A stretch of 47,304 nucleotides of DNA from Scenedesmus sp. ARA3 (GCA_004335835.1 RWJK01001499.1:1-47304); one strand, 5' to 3'. Counted from the first letter of the stretch, positions 10,511 through 23,006 are shown. Program-made: numbers and translations. The notes: generated by a model from the letters alone, not told the origin.

Positions 10511-12262
10511 ATGGCTCCCAAGAAGGGCCAAGCAGAGAAGGAGCTCACTGGGGAGGAGCTGCAGGCACAGCAGCAGCACAACAAGCTGCTCAAGCAGGCA
10601 GTCGCAAAAGGGGTGAGCTGTGCCCGCTTTGTTGCAGCTGTGATTGATCCTGCAATAAGCTAAGGTCCGACCCTGCATGGTTTGATGCAAGAGATGTAAA
10701 CCTGCTGCTGCTTGTCTTCTTGTTGTGGTCTGTCACTGCTGCTGTTGTTGTCTCGCTTATTTCCTTGCACTCCGCAGGTCATCAGCGAGCAGGCCGTGCA
10801 GTCAAATGAGCAGCTGCCTCTGTGCAAGGGTACGGCACTGCAACACCGCTTGCAGGACAACTGGCGTACATGCCGCAGCTGCACTGCCCAGGCAGTACAA
10901 CAAACTGCATGCAGGACATGGCTGTGCTGCAGCGTCACATGCAACATCAAGCAGAGTCCTCTGGAGGCGTAGCAACGCCAGTGTCAATGCCTTTGTCTCA
11001 CCTTTGCGATTCTGCACACTGCAGCGCTGGTGCGGGCTGATGGCAAGGACATAGTCAAGAAGAGCGCCATCCGCAAGAACAGGTGGGCGGGGCACCTGCA
11101 GGAGCAGCAGCAGCAGCAGCAGAGCCAAGGGCATTATTACTTGCCTGCTGTACAGCAGCACAGCTGTGCAGCTAGACACATCAGCTGTGGCTCAGTCCAA
11201 CCCAACTGACTCCAAACGCAGCGGCAGCGAGCTCTGTTGGTTATCAACAGGGTGCTGAGTCAGCATTGAAAGTTGTCCTGCAAGTCCCAAATGGTAGCTG
11301 GGTTGACCAAAAGTTGTGTTGCGTGAAAATCTGCGCTGTCTTTTGTCCTGCAAGGTACCTGATGGTGTTCAACTGCAAGATCGCGCCAGCAGCAGCAGGG
11401 CCCATGGTGAGCGGCAGCAGCAGCAGCAGCAGCAGCAGCAGCGGCAGCGGCAGCAGCAAAAGCGGCACACTGCCACAGAAGCCGCAGCCTCCAGTGACGC
11501 GCCAGCAATGGTACAGCAGGCAGCAGCAAGGCAGCATTTGAATATGCACAGCAGTTGTGTGGGCAGCCATGCAGGCGCATGGGCAGCAGCGGAAGCAGCA
11601 CATAGGCGCCACTGCAATGCCATCTTTTCCGCCAGCCAGGTCTTCTTGCCGCCAGCTGGCAGCATGTACTGCTTGCACTGTGCAGCACTGCAGCAACCAA
11701 GCTTGACACCTAGCGTGCTTGCAGCAGCTGCAGTAGACGAAATGACGCTGCATGTGTTGGACCACTGTAAACTCCCACATCCCCACTGCAGGGCACGCTG
11801 GCGCGCCTGGACTCGCGCAACCCCGTGTTCTACATGAACTTCCCGGCGGGTCGCTTGAAGTTCACGGGCACGCTGGCCTTTCCTGCGAACAAGTACCTGG
11901 TGCTGCGGCTGGGTGGCGGGCCGGGCGGGGCGCTGCTGGCGGAGGACGTGTTCGACAACATGGTGCGCGTTGAAATTGAAGGTTGGACAGTGTGGTGCGG
12001 CTTTGCTTAGGCGGGAGTTTTTCACTGCTTGCAGTGGTGCTAAAAAAAGTCTGCTGGTGTTGGTGTCCTTCTTGGGCGATGATGATGGTGGCGTGCAGCT
12101 GGCAGGTATTCCTGCTGGCACATGTGTGGTTTGTTTGCGCAGGTGTTTGAGTGTCCTGCAGCGTCACTGCTGCAGTCAGGGGACGCGCTTTCAACTGCGA
12201 CACTTTGCAGGGAATGTGCCTGCTGAACAGCTCTACGCCCTGTTGAACCTTCACTGCCGCTG

Positions 12263-12297
<35 letters not shown>

Positions 12298-12778
12298 ACC
12301 ATCCCTCAGATCGTGTTCAGTGACGCTTTGTGGGTGGGCACCCCAGAGGACAATCCCACTTTTGTGCTTCGCCGCTTGCGCATTGCTGCTGCTGTTTCCT
12401 GACTGCTGTTGCTGCTGCTGCTGTACCGCCGCTCAGATTGTGTTCAGCGACGCCGTGTGGGTTGGCACCGCTGAGGACAACCCCAGCGAAGCACCGCTGC
12501 CGCTGCCTAAGGAGCTGTCTGGCGCTGCTGCTGTGCAGCACGAAGGCGCACCTGACTATGCATACGGCGCAGGTGGGGAGCAGGGCAGGGAGCAGCTTGC
12601 ACTGAGAGTACTGCTTGGCTGGTGGCGTGCAGTGCTTTGATGCTGCTGTGTCCCACGATTGTGCAGCGAGGTGTAAGTGATAAAGGTGATGATAAACAGT
12701 GCTTCAACAGTGATTCTGGGCGCTCACATTGCTGCATTGCACCAGTGCCTTGGACCCATGCACACGCTCACTCGTATA

Positions 12779-12817
<39 letters not shown>

Positions 12818-13224
12818 TGCATCAAATTGCCCCTGCAGCTGCACCACCTCGAGCGGCAGAGGACGCAGCAGCTGGCAGCCAGCAGCCCACGCAGCCAGAT
12901 GGGGACGCTGCTGCTGCTGCTTCTGCTGATGGTGATGTGGTGATGATGACTCAGCAGGATGGCAGCCAGCTGGGCAGCCAGCTAGAGACACAGGTGAGCC
13001 AGCCACGCTATATGCTGAGTCAGCATGTGCTGCAGCGTGCCTGCTGTTTGGCGTGTGCCAGCTGGGCACACAGGTGAGCCGGCAGCGCTGTGTGCCACGT
13101 CAGCTTGTGCTGCAGTGTGTGCCGCGCCTGCCATGCTACCTGTCAGCCTTGATGCTGCTGCTGTTGCGCTTGCGACTTGAGTTGCTGCCGCTGCAGCGGT
13201 TGCGTGCGCCGCGGAACATATGGC

Positions 13225-13311
<87 letters not shown>

Positions 13312-14682
13312 AGGCCACTCCGCCTGGCTCAGCTATGCGCCGCTCGGTGCGTGCCAACGCCACCAAGCGCAAGTCATACGCAGACGACGCAGACTTCGAA
13401 AACGGCGATGGGGACGCAGACAGCGATGACGACGCCTCAGGCGGTGACTCACCAGAAAACGCAGCAGGGTCAGGGGACGCTGCTGACGAGGCTGCTGCTG
13501 GTGGCAGCAGCAAGGTTGCTGGGCGGCCGCGTGGCAGCAGCAGGGGCGCTGCCACATCAGCGCTGGTGCTGTTGAAGAGGCAGCCTGGCTATGTGCCTGC
13601 TGCCACTGGCGCCTTTGGCCGGCCCAAGCAGCAGCAGGCTGCCGACGAGACAGCAGCAGCAGCAACAGCAGCAGGTGCTGCTGGTGGTGGGGATGAGGCT
13701 GCTGCTGCTGCTGGCAGGAGTGCTGGCAAGGCTGGCAAGCAGCAGCAGGCGGCAGCAGCTGGCAAGGAAGCAGCTGCAGCAGCAGCTTCAGGTACCAAGA
13801 GGTGAGCTGCGGCCAGTGTGCGGCATGTGTCTGCTTGTCACGATGTAAGTAGGCACAGTACGGCATGCAAACAGGGTCTGTGGAAGTGGGAAGAACAGCG
13901 TTCCATGTGAAACACAGACACGGCTGGCGGCGACTTGCATGACAGGTGAGCAGTAATCAGAGCATGTGGTTCAAGTGCTCAGCCTTTCTTACACGAGTAG
14001 CCTATGCAATGCAACACAACTGGATCTGCAGCGTTGAGTGTATTTGCTGCTGTTACCCCATAGGCCTGCAGCAGCAGCCACCAAGAAGCCAGCAGCAAAG
14101 CAGCAGCAGCAGCAGCAGAAGAAGAAGCAGCGCCGCAGCAGCTACGGCTCAGCAGACAACGAGTCGGATTTTGGAGGCTCAGATGACGTCAGTGACGATG
14201 ATAATGACAACAGCGACGGTGGCATCAGCGACGGCGATGCAGCAGCAGCGAAGCAGCGGCAGCAGCAGCAGCGGCGGCCGAGCAGGCCTGCGGCGGCTGC
14301 AGCAGCCAAGCGCAGCCGTGCAGCACTGGCGGGCAGCGACTCAGAAGAGGAAGAGGAGGGCAGTGACGCCCTTGCAGGTGTGAACTTGAGGTGTAACAGT
14401 CTGTATGCGCATGTGTTGTCGCAGCCTGTATGGGAGGGACCGCTGAGGAGTGGCTTCGGATTGCTGTGCCCCAAGCAGCTAGCAGCGGTACAGCAACAAG
14501 CGGCATATTTGGTTATGCTGTGCTGAATGGGAGCATTGGCTTGTCCAACAGAACTTGCAAGCGGATACGTGGCATGCAGGCAGGCTGGCTGTGCTTGCAT
14601 CGCCGCACATGCCACTGCCTTGGCACAGTGGAGTGTGCAAGGCATGCTCTGCTAGCCATGCTGTTGCTGACAGGACACCATG

Positions 14683-14721
<39 letters not shown>

Positions 14722-15572
14722 ATGTAAAATCATTCTGTTACCACAGATAGCAGCCAGGACACTGATGGCCAGCCAGCAGCAAAGCGGCGCAAGCCTGCAG
14801 CTGGTGCGCAGCAGCAGCAGCGCGCGCGCAAGTCGGCAGCAGCGCAGGGCGGCAGGGGAGGCAGCAAGAAAGCAGCAGCAGCAGCAGCAGCAGGCAGTGA
14901 TGATGACGATGATGTGATCATGCTGGACAGCCCTGCGCCAGGCAAGGGCCGCAAGTCTGTTGCTGCTGCTGGTGCTGCAGCTGGGCGCGCAAAGAAGAAG
15001 GCAGCAGCAGCTGCCAGTGATGATGAGGTGAGCTCATGGCCCAGCAACAGCTTGCTGCCTGTGCAAAAATGTCTGTTAATGAAAAGAGACTCCTTGACAC
15101 TCGCACCAATCATGGTGGGTGAATTGTTTACCTATTGTTTCCCTATCCCCTCGACCGGATTCGAACCAGTGACCTAGAGATGCCTTTGGTGTGACCACTA
15201 CAGTCTCCCGCTCTGCCAACTGAGCTACAAGGGGTGGGGGTGCTTGTGAGCAACCAAGCCAGGCAGGGCCCGCTTCCTCTCCTGACTGCTGCAGCAGAGC
15301 CTCCCGCTGCTCTTGGCTGCAGGGTGCCGCTGCCTCTCTCTCGCGCACCCCTGTAACAGACGTCTCTCTCTCTCGCGATACGTGAACTGAAAAAGGGGCA
15401 AGTGACGCACTCTAGGGTGATAGCTCCCCCCCCCCTCCTGTAACAAACCTCTCTCTCGCGCGGGTGACCCCTCCCAGCCTGTTGCCGCATACTTGCCTGT
15501 GCATGCTGTGGTGCTACTTTGTTGCCGTGAGCTGCTGCTGCTGCTTCTGCAGTTGCCGCTTATACCATGCAC

Positions 15573-15603
<31 letters not shown>

Positions 15604-15757
15604 TGCAGGTGGTGCTGCTGGATGACAGCGACGAGGACAACGCGGCAGCAGCAGCAGCAGCAGCAAAGCGGTCGGCAGCAGCTAAGGCGGCGGCTGCCAA
15701 GCGCAAGGCAGCAGCGGCAGCAGCAGGCAGCGATGATGACGCAGCAGATGATGATGA

Positions 15758-15793
<36 letters not shown>

Positions 15794-16034
15794 TAGTGAT
15801 GATGATGAGGAAGCGTACCGCCCCAGGCAGCGGCGATCTGCAGCAGCAGCAGCTGCGCGCAAGCGGTACACAGAGGATGAAGATGATGAGGATGATGAAG
15901 AAGCAGCAGACAGCGGCTCGCAGAGTGAGGGTGGTGGTGGCAGCGAGGGGGGCTCTGGGGGGGAGACAGACGAGGATGCTGGGGCAGGCAGTGGGGGCGA
16001 TGCTGACTCAGACTTTGACGCCGACTCTGATTGA
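10511..16034 (+). CDS. RHL1: RHL1-like DNA-binding protein, topoisomerase VI complex subunit (11 exons, 744 aa)
   Basis: Exons: 10511-10612, 10778-10829, 11025-11082, 11355-11406, 11792-11962, 12437-12572, 12839-12993, 13314-13801, 14064-14377, 14747-15027, 15609-16034; all junctions are in phase and the stop is TGA. The conserved core lies in exons 3-6: DIVKKSAIRKNR, then NPVFYMNFPAGRLKFTGTL, then DVFDNM|IVFSDAVWVGTAEDNP and LPLPKEL. It aligns block by block with plant RHL1/HYP7. Plant RHL1 works with SPO11-3, TOP6B and BIN4 in DNA topoisomerase VI and is needed for endoreduplication (established); a role in decatenation during algal multiple fission is inference. The C-terminal half is far longer than in Arabidopsis: repeated basic KR/K patches, polyAla/Gln runs and acidic D/E clusters, with an AT-hook-like GRPRGS. 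A 12-nt microexon (LGTQ) at 13062-13073 is possible. Many introns end in CTG runs. Confidence 0.9.
12310..12363 (+). pseudogene. Duplicate of RHL1 exon 6 start (exon 6a)
   Basis: After the acceptor CCCTCAG, this copy encodes IVFSDALWVGTPEDNP, nearly the same as the start of exon 6 at 12437. The preceding CTG-rich intron end is also copied, giving a tandem duplication of about 127 bp. The copy lacks the rest of exon 6 and its normal donor. A weak donor (GTGCTT at 12364) would make it exactly 54 nt, an in-frame 18-residue insertion, so low-level use cannot be excluded. Confidence 0.75.
12979..13125 (+). repeat. Tandem duplication of RHL1 exon 7 end with its donor
   Basis: The exon 7 end, its GTGAGCC donor and about 65 bases of intron are repeated once with about 79-bp spacing. 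The second copy keeps an acceptor-like GTGTGCCAG, 12 coding bases in frame (LGTQ, against LETQ) and a GTGAGC donor, so it could act as a microexon. Confidence 0.7.
13230..13313 (+). repeat. (CTG)27 tract ending in the CAG acceptor of RHL1 exon 8
   Basis: There are 27 uninterrupted CTG units, followed directly by the CAG that is the 3' splice site at 13311-13313. The run occupies the normal pyrimidine-tract position. Confidence 0.9.
15146..15234 (-). tRNA. tRNA-Tyr (GTA) with a 16-nt intron
   Basis: On the minus strand a full cloverleaf folds. The 7-bp acceptor stem (CCCCTTG with CGAGGGG, discriminator A) includes one T-G wobble. The D arm has A-box TAGCTCAGTTGG, the anticodon stem GGAGA pairs with TCTCT allowing one wobble, and the anticodon is GTA. 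An intron of 16 nt follows position 37, and the T arm has B-box GGTTCGAATCC. Nuclear tRNA-Tyr genes usually carry an intron at this place. No T run follows closely; the first TTTT is about 60 bases downstream. It lies antisense inside the last intron of RHL1. Confidence 0.9.
15355..15475. repeat. Dispersed repeat shared with the MITE interior (2105-2180)
   Basis: Shared blocks in order are a GAACTGAAA/GAGCTGAAA start, AGTGAC-CACTCT, GGGTGATAGC and CTCCTGTAACA, set among CT/GA dinucleotide tracts. It lies in the RHL1 intron that holds the tRNA-Tyr, suggesting that small mobile sequences collected there. Confidence 0.6.
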
Positions 16035-16222
16035 GTTGAGCTCAGGTGCGGCGTGAGTTGAGGCTCTTGCAGCTGTCCCAGCTGCTGATTGGGTGCTCTG
16101 CCTGCCATTGTTTGGTTTCTTGCACTGCCCCAGCCTGTGTAGCGTGCCTAGTGTCCCGCTGCAGCATGCATTAATGGGTGGCCCTGCGGCCGCAGTGGGG
16201 ACAGTGAGGACACATCTCTCCA

Positions 16223-16343
16223 CTCGGAGTGCCAGGAGACTTTGGCGGGGGTCTTCTGGCTCAGCATTGCTTGAAGGTGCGCAGCCGTGCATGACCAGCG
16301 TGCTTCGGCATCCTGGCTTTGTCTAGAATTCGTCATTTTACAT
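16223..16343. repeat. 121-bp dispersed repeat, copy 1 (partner 46296-46416)
   Basis: The two copies, 30 kb apart, run from CGGAGTGCCAGGAGAC to GAATTCGTCAT and differ at only a few positions, in the same orientation. No coding frame or terminal inverted repeats are evident. The surrounding 16035-17296 otherwise holds no recognisable gene and becomes AT-richer toward the start of the Cys-rich gene. Confidence 0.85.
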
Positions 16344-17296
16344 CTGCGACCCCCCTCCTTGACAGTCCTTGAAACAGCACTAGTAAGCGCTCGTCAATGT
16401 ATCTGAGCGCCATTCTCCTCGTACAGTACTTGCATGCCAGTACCACGCACTGTACTGCTCGACTGCTGGCAGAAGTGTTCACTGCACTGGCAGTGCTGCA
16501 GCTGCTGGTGGTTGCCATTTCAATCAGCAGTGTGAAAGCAGGTTGGGACTGTGAAGCCGAACAGCAGCATGCATGCTGCCTCATGTCCTGCAGCAGCCTG
16601 GTCAAAGGCAGGTGACTCTTTCATGGCATGCCATGCCGGGTCGACAGCAGCATGCTGCCACCCTGAACATTTGCCCGCTGCAGGAGCCCTGCAACGCATC
16701 GACATATGTACTCACACGCATAGAATGAGGCTTTAGGTTGCACGACGCGTCTAGAGGGCAGTGGAGGGATGGATAATTCGCGTTGCCAGGTGTCTACCAT
16801 CACCAACATGGTCTTTGAGGTCTGCGCAGCTTTGCAACCCGTTGGGGCCGCCTAAACGTACGCATAGGCGATTGGGTGTTGCCATAAGGATGCACGATGG
16901 GCCGACAGAACAGCACAACGTGATGGCAAAGGAATGCGTGGAAGGCGTGTGCATGTACTTCGCGATTTGCTTGCTTGGCAATTTGTCATCGATTGCTTAC
17001 TAGCAGGAACCATGAAACAACTGTATATATCCTGTTTCTGCTCTTATTGCTATGCTTTGTACGTGTATCAAATATTCACAAATGACCGATGACTATTGGT
17101 TCGTATTGACGAACCACTTCTCGCCTAATCACTGTCTGCAAGCACTCCTGAAACAGTCGGGTTGAAATCTAACTATCGTAATGATTAAAGCCTTACAGTT
17201 TGAGTAGCTGTAGCTCGCGTGAAATGGTGATTTGCTCAATATTTATATAAATCACTGCCGTGAATACCCGATTCCCTAAGCAGATTGCGCAAAATT

Positions 17297-19580
17297 ATGA
17301 GTAAACGAAGATATAGCTTAATGATGGGGCTGTTGCCGGTAGTCGTGCTGGTGGTGGCGAGGCTTGGACACGCAGAAGCACAGGTGGGCGTGGCCAGCAA
17401 CGTGTGCCATTTATACGTTTACATATGAACGTTTCTTTGTTGTGCGTGATCATGAAACACGCAGACGCGCAGCAAATTGGGTAACCAGTGCGTGCACCAC
17501 AACAGCACTGTTCCAGCAGAGTTCCCCATGATCGCTGTTGCGGCGTTGGCAGTGCGTTGAAGGACCTGTATGCTCCTCAGTTGTGTGGATATGCCAGCAA
17601 GGGCGAGCTGCAGCATGACAAGCGGGGTGTCACTCTAGTCACTGCAGAGCAGCTGCTGCAACCGCCTGATGCTGCCCTGGCTTTAAAGCACAATATTCTG
17701 CATAGCCAAGCACCCTGCACGCAGCTGGCAACTACCACTCCACCACCCGTTTATAAATCCAATTGAGGGCTGAGCGGATCCACAGTTGCTACTTGAAACA
17801 CCCCCACTGCTGCAGCGTGGTGACCTGTGTCCCACTGCTGCAGCGTGGTGACCTGTGTCCCACTGCTGCAGCGTGGTGACCTGTGTCCCACTGCTGCAGC
17901 GTGGTGACCTGTGTCCCACTGCTGCAGCGTGGTGACCTGTGTCCCACTGCTGCAGCGTGGTGACCTGTGTCCCACTGCTGCAGCAGTCTGTACTGCACAC
18001 ACAGCGACGTGCATTGCCGAGCACCCTGTAGGCAGCTGGCAGCTATCAATCCACAGATTCAACATTCAGTTGAGTGCTGAGCTGATTAGCAACTTGCTGT
18101 TCTCTTCAAACGACACTGCTGCAGCGCGGTGGACCTGTGTCCCAGTGCTGCTGCAGTCTGTACCGCACACATTGACATGCATGCTATTGCGATGCGACCA
18201 CCGCCAATTGCGAGCCCGCACCGTTCACCCTGCATTCACACATACACACTCATGCAGCCACTGCACTGCACGGAACGCATGTAGATTGCTGTTGCCCTGG
18301 CATCCTTTTTGAATGCCATTGCAGATGCCGCAATACTGCCGCAGCAGCAAGCCACATCAGCAACCAGCCGTGTCACCCACCCACCCACCACACCCGTTAC
18401 TACACATGCTTTATCAAGCCTTGGCTAGTGCAGCTCCCTCTCTTGTTCCCTGCTGTGCATCTACACATCCACTCCACACCTACTCACCGCAAAGACCCCA
18501 CTGTCTCGCTAACAACCCACCCACCCAACCCTTCTCAAATTTACAATCCATGCACCCAAATTCTGCCCCTGCAGGATGCTGAGGAGCCAGCAGCAGCTGC
18601 AGCCACCAGCCCTGCAGCCTACTACTTTAGCCACAATACACAACCCTGACTGACCCGCCCTCCTTGCTGTCTCTCGCTGCATGCCGCCGCACACTGCATC
18701 ACTGCAGGAAGCAGCCGCCGCCGCAGCAGCATCAGCTTACTACCCAGTCACAATACACAACCCTGACTGATGCACCCTTTTGCTGTCTGTTGTGAAATTC
18801 TGCCGCACACTGCAACACTGCATCAATGCAGGAAGCAGCAGCAGCAGCAGCAGCAGCAGCCGAGGCAGCTGCAGCCACCAGCCCTGCAGCTTACTACCCA
18901 GGCTATGCAGGCGGCGGCATCTTTGCAGGAGGCAAGCTCTGCTGCAGCCGCACCGTGTGCTCCCCTGGCTGGCGCAGCAGCTGCAGCGGCATGAGCACAG
19001 CGGCTTGCAGGAAAAGGAATTGCCAGACGGAGGTAGCCCCAGATGGCAGCGTGTGTGATGTGAACCCTTGCATACAGGGGCTGTGCTGGAAGGGAGTGTG
19101 TATGGGAGGGGGGTCGGCCACCTGCCCCTCACACACTGAGGAGTGCATGCAGGTGGGCTGTCCGTACTGCTGCGCATGCGGCGTTTGCGTTCGTGTGTAT
19201 GTTGGCTGCTTGTGAACCCCTGCATTCAGGGGCTGTGCTGGATAGGTGTGTACATGGGAGGGGGGCCTGCCACCTGCCCCGCACACACTGAGGAGTGCTT
19301 GCAGGTGAGCTGTCTGTGCTGCTGCGCATTTGCAGCGCATTCGGCGTTTTGCAGACGTTCGGCTTTGCATTGCTGTGCTGGGCATGTATGCTGTGCTGTT
19401 TGTGCACCCGCATGGGTCCAGGGGCTGTAAAGAGTGACTTTTCATTTTACAGTGTGTACAAGCAGGACTGAAGCAGGCTCTGGCGCTGAAAGATTTGGAT
19501 CCTACTCGGCTGTGCTGGGAAGGTGTACGCATGGGGGCAAGTCCTCCAGGTCCCCGGCACACACTGAGCAGTGCATACTG

Positions 19581-19617
<37 letters not shown>

Positions 19618-20204
19618 CAACACGCAGTACAAGTGCAACCCCAAGACCGGCCAGTGTCGGGAGAGCTGCCCCAAACCAAACGGCACACCCTGCACTGGCG
19701 GCAGCTGCAAGTGCGGCAAGTGCATCCCGGACCCACACACATGCCCACCGATGCCGAATGCGTGCAGCATCTACGTGTTTAACAACGCGACGATGAAGTG
19801 TGACCTGGTCAACGCCACATGCCCCAAACCGCCCAACACCTGCAAGCAGCTGAGCTGCAACCCCAGGACCGGCCTGTGCACGGTCGTGACCAACAAGCCC
19901 GACAACACCAGCTGTGAGCACCTGCAGCAGAGTGGCTGTAGCTGCGGAAGTGGCACACTGCTCTGTGCTGTGTTGTGAATGGTGGTGTTGTCCTGCCAGT
20001 ATATGCTTTGCGATGCTTCATATTCAGCGTTGGGCTGGGTGCGGGCGTGCATGCCTTTTTGTGCAGTGCCTATGTAGGAGCTGCTGGCATGGTAGCATGC
20101 AGCAGCACTGCTTTGTGCATCCTTGCGTGTTCGTGGTTCTAGAGACGATAGACCTCTGCAGCGGTCATCACATTCAATCATCGTTGACTGCTGTCCTGCC
20201 GCCA

Positions 20205-20247
<43 letters not shown>

Positions 20248-21721
20248 GCCACAATTGCACGCGCAGGCCCCAGCGGCAGCTGCCAGGGCGGCGAGTGCGT
20301 TCCTGGGCGCATCTGCCCCTCGCCCTGCCCTGCGAATCCAAACCCCTGCAAGGCCTTCGCCTGCAACACCGCCACTGGGCAGTGCAACATCGTGGTCAAC
20401 AAGTGAGCACTGTTTGCTGTCACCAATGCTTTTGCTCTGCGGGAGTGCAGTACATGGAAGCTGGCTGCAGGCCTGCACTGCTGCACAGCAACTGGGTGCT
20501 TGGCTGTTATCACGCTACTGCTGACCAGGTTGCTGCTGCCTGCTGTGTGATGCTGCAGGCCCAACAACACCACATGTGAGGGGCAGCTTGCTATGAGGAG
20601 GTGCAATGCATATTGTTTGGTAGTGTATTGCAGCAGCAGCGGAGCAGCAGCAGCAGCAGCAGCCATATGGTCAGCAATACAAACAGCGCCAGCAGCTGCG
20701 CAGAGCGTAGGTGGCTTCTGCAGATTGTTGCTGGCAGGTGATGGCTGCGCACAGCCCATGCAAGCACAGGCAGCAGCAGCTTCAGCGCAGCAACACAGCA
20801 GGCGCTACCTGCCCACGAGTTGAAGTGTGCTGCACAAGGCATTGCCGCCAGCAGCTGTCGTGATGCACGCCCTACAACCGGCAGGCAGCAGGTTCAGCAA
20901 CACGCATCTTGCACAACATACAAAACAGCTACATCCACAGTCACTAAACCACATCCTTTGGCAAATACAAAACCCCGCAGGTCCCGGGGGCAGCTGTGAG
21001 GAGGGCATCTGCAAACCAGCCATCAAGTGCCCGCCCACCTGCCCCAAGCACCCAAGTGCTTGCAAAAAGTTTGAATGTGACCTCACCACTGGCAACTGCA
21101 CCATTGTGGTGGACAAGTGAGTGGGGTTCAGGCTTCAGGGTTTCTGTGTTTGGTTTAGGGGCTAGGGTTTTGTGTACCCTGGTTGCAGCCCCACCGCCTG
21201 CCCCAAGCACCCTGATGCTTGCAAGAAGTACGAGTGTGACCTCACCACTGGCAACTGCACCATTGTGGTGGACAATTGAGTGGGGTTTAGGCTGCAGAGT
21301 GTGTGGTTTAAAGGCTAGGGTTTTGTGTATCTGTTTGCAGCCCCTGCAAGAAGTGTGAGTTTGTGTGACCTCACCATCGGCCAGTGCAGCATTGTGGTGG
21401 ACAAGCGAGTGGGGTTTGGGGTTGGGGATTTTATGGATAATTCAGGTTTGCGTGCTTCTTGAGAACATTGCAGCTGCATTGAGCTGTGTGTGGCAACATA
21501 CAGCAGCAATCAGCACGTTGCGATCATCAGCCTACTCTGCATGCTGCCTTTTTATGCTCTGCAGCAGTGCTGTGATGTGCGTGCTCAGCCAATGCATGCA
21601 AGTGCATGGAAAACTCATTGGCATGCCAGTTCAGATGCATTTGTTGCTTTTGCAGCAATGCTGCAGCCATGCTGACTGCACCAACAAAGTCGGACTCAAC
21701 CAGCTGCTGACTCCATCGTCC

Positions 21722-21778
<57 letters not shown>

Positions 21779-22020
21779 TTGGCTGTGCGTGTGTGCCCCA
21801 CAGGCCTGACAATACAACATGTGAGTCACTGCAGCAGGCCCCTGTCTAGGCTGGCTGGCTGGCTGATGGTTTGGTGTGGCTGCCAGCATACACAGCAGCA
21901 ACAGCAGTGCTACTGCTGCCTAGCGGCATGCAGCTGCCCTGGGCGCCTGGTCAGCACCAGCTGGCAGCAACAAAGCTGTCAAACTTCGGCTCCACCAATG
22001 CGCCATGGTTCTTGGCTTAC

Positions 22021-22061
<41 letters not shown>

Positions 22062-22607
22062 AGGCCCTAACGGCAAGTGTCAGGAGGGCAGCTGCATCCC
22101 TCAGCGCATTTGCCCCACCCCTTGCCCCGCCCACCCCGACAGCTGCAAGGCCTTTGCCTGCAACTCCACCAGCGGGCAGTGCAGCATCGTGGTGAACAAG
22201 TGAGCATACACATTGATCCTGCAGCCGTGTAACAGCTGCAGAGCTTGCTCCTGTGACAAAGTATGTAGTACTGTGCATTGCATGGTGTCACTGCTTCTTG
22301 CACGCACTCATCAGCTCGCACCGCCAGGATCTGTAGCATGCAGGGGTGGTTTCCATATCCTGGCAGTCAAACGCTTGCTTGCAGCAATATCATCTGTTCG
22401 CTTTCGAAAGCGGGAATCGCTGGTGTCATTGTCACAAGCAAAGCATGCGTGCCTACTGAGCCTGGGCCTGTCGTGTCTGCCCTGCCGCCTTGCAGGCCAA
22501 ACAACAGCACATGTGAGCGGCAGGCTCAAGCTGTTGGTTCCCAGGTGGCAGGAAGCAGCGCAGCTGGCCAGCAGCAGTGGCAGCAGCTGTCATCAAAAAC
22601 AGCAGCT

Positions 22608-22638
<31 letters not shown>

Positions 22639-22675
22639 GTTTTGTGCACATCTGCATGCCTCAAGGCAGCGGTCT

Positions 22676-22716
<41 letters not shown>

Positions 22717-22939
22717 CACCTGCATGCACATGCTCTGCTGCTGCAGCTGCAGCTGTAACAGTTCCCCCAGGGGTTGCCACCACACTGCTTCCTTCAGCAT
22801 TACAGCAGGAATGCGCATGCTGGCAACCTTGTACTGTAGCTGCTTGAAAACCGCTCGGCTTAGTAGAAAGCCTCCCACCTGCCAAATGCAACTCTGCCAG
22901 ATCACTGTTAGTGGCATAATGTGCTGCTTCTGCTGCTTC

Positions 22940-23006
<67 letters not shown>

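Noticed and set aside
17803..17985. CRISPR array
   Set aside because: The units are contiguous with no unique spacers, and the DNA is eukaryotic.
17683..18065. Long minus-strand frames with repeated GHRSPRCSSGTQ-like peptides
   Set aside because: These are translations of the 28-bp intronic minisatellite in a gene on the other strand. 28 is not a multiple of 3, so all three frames read through.
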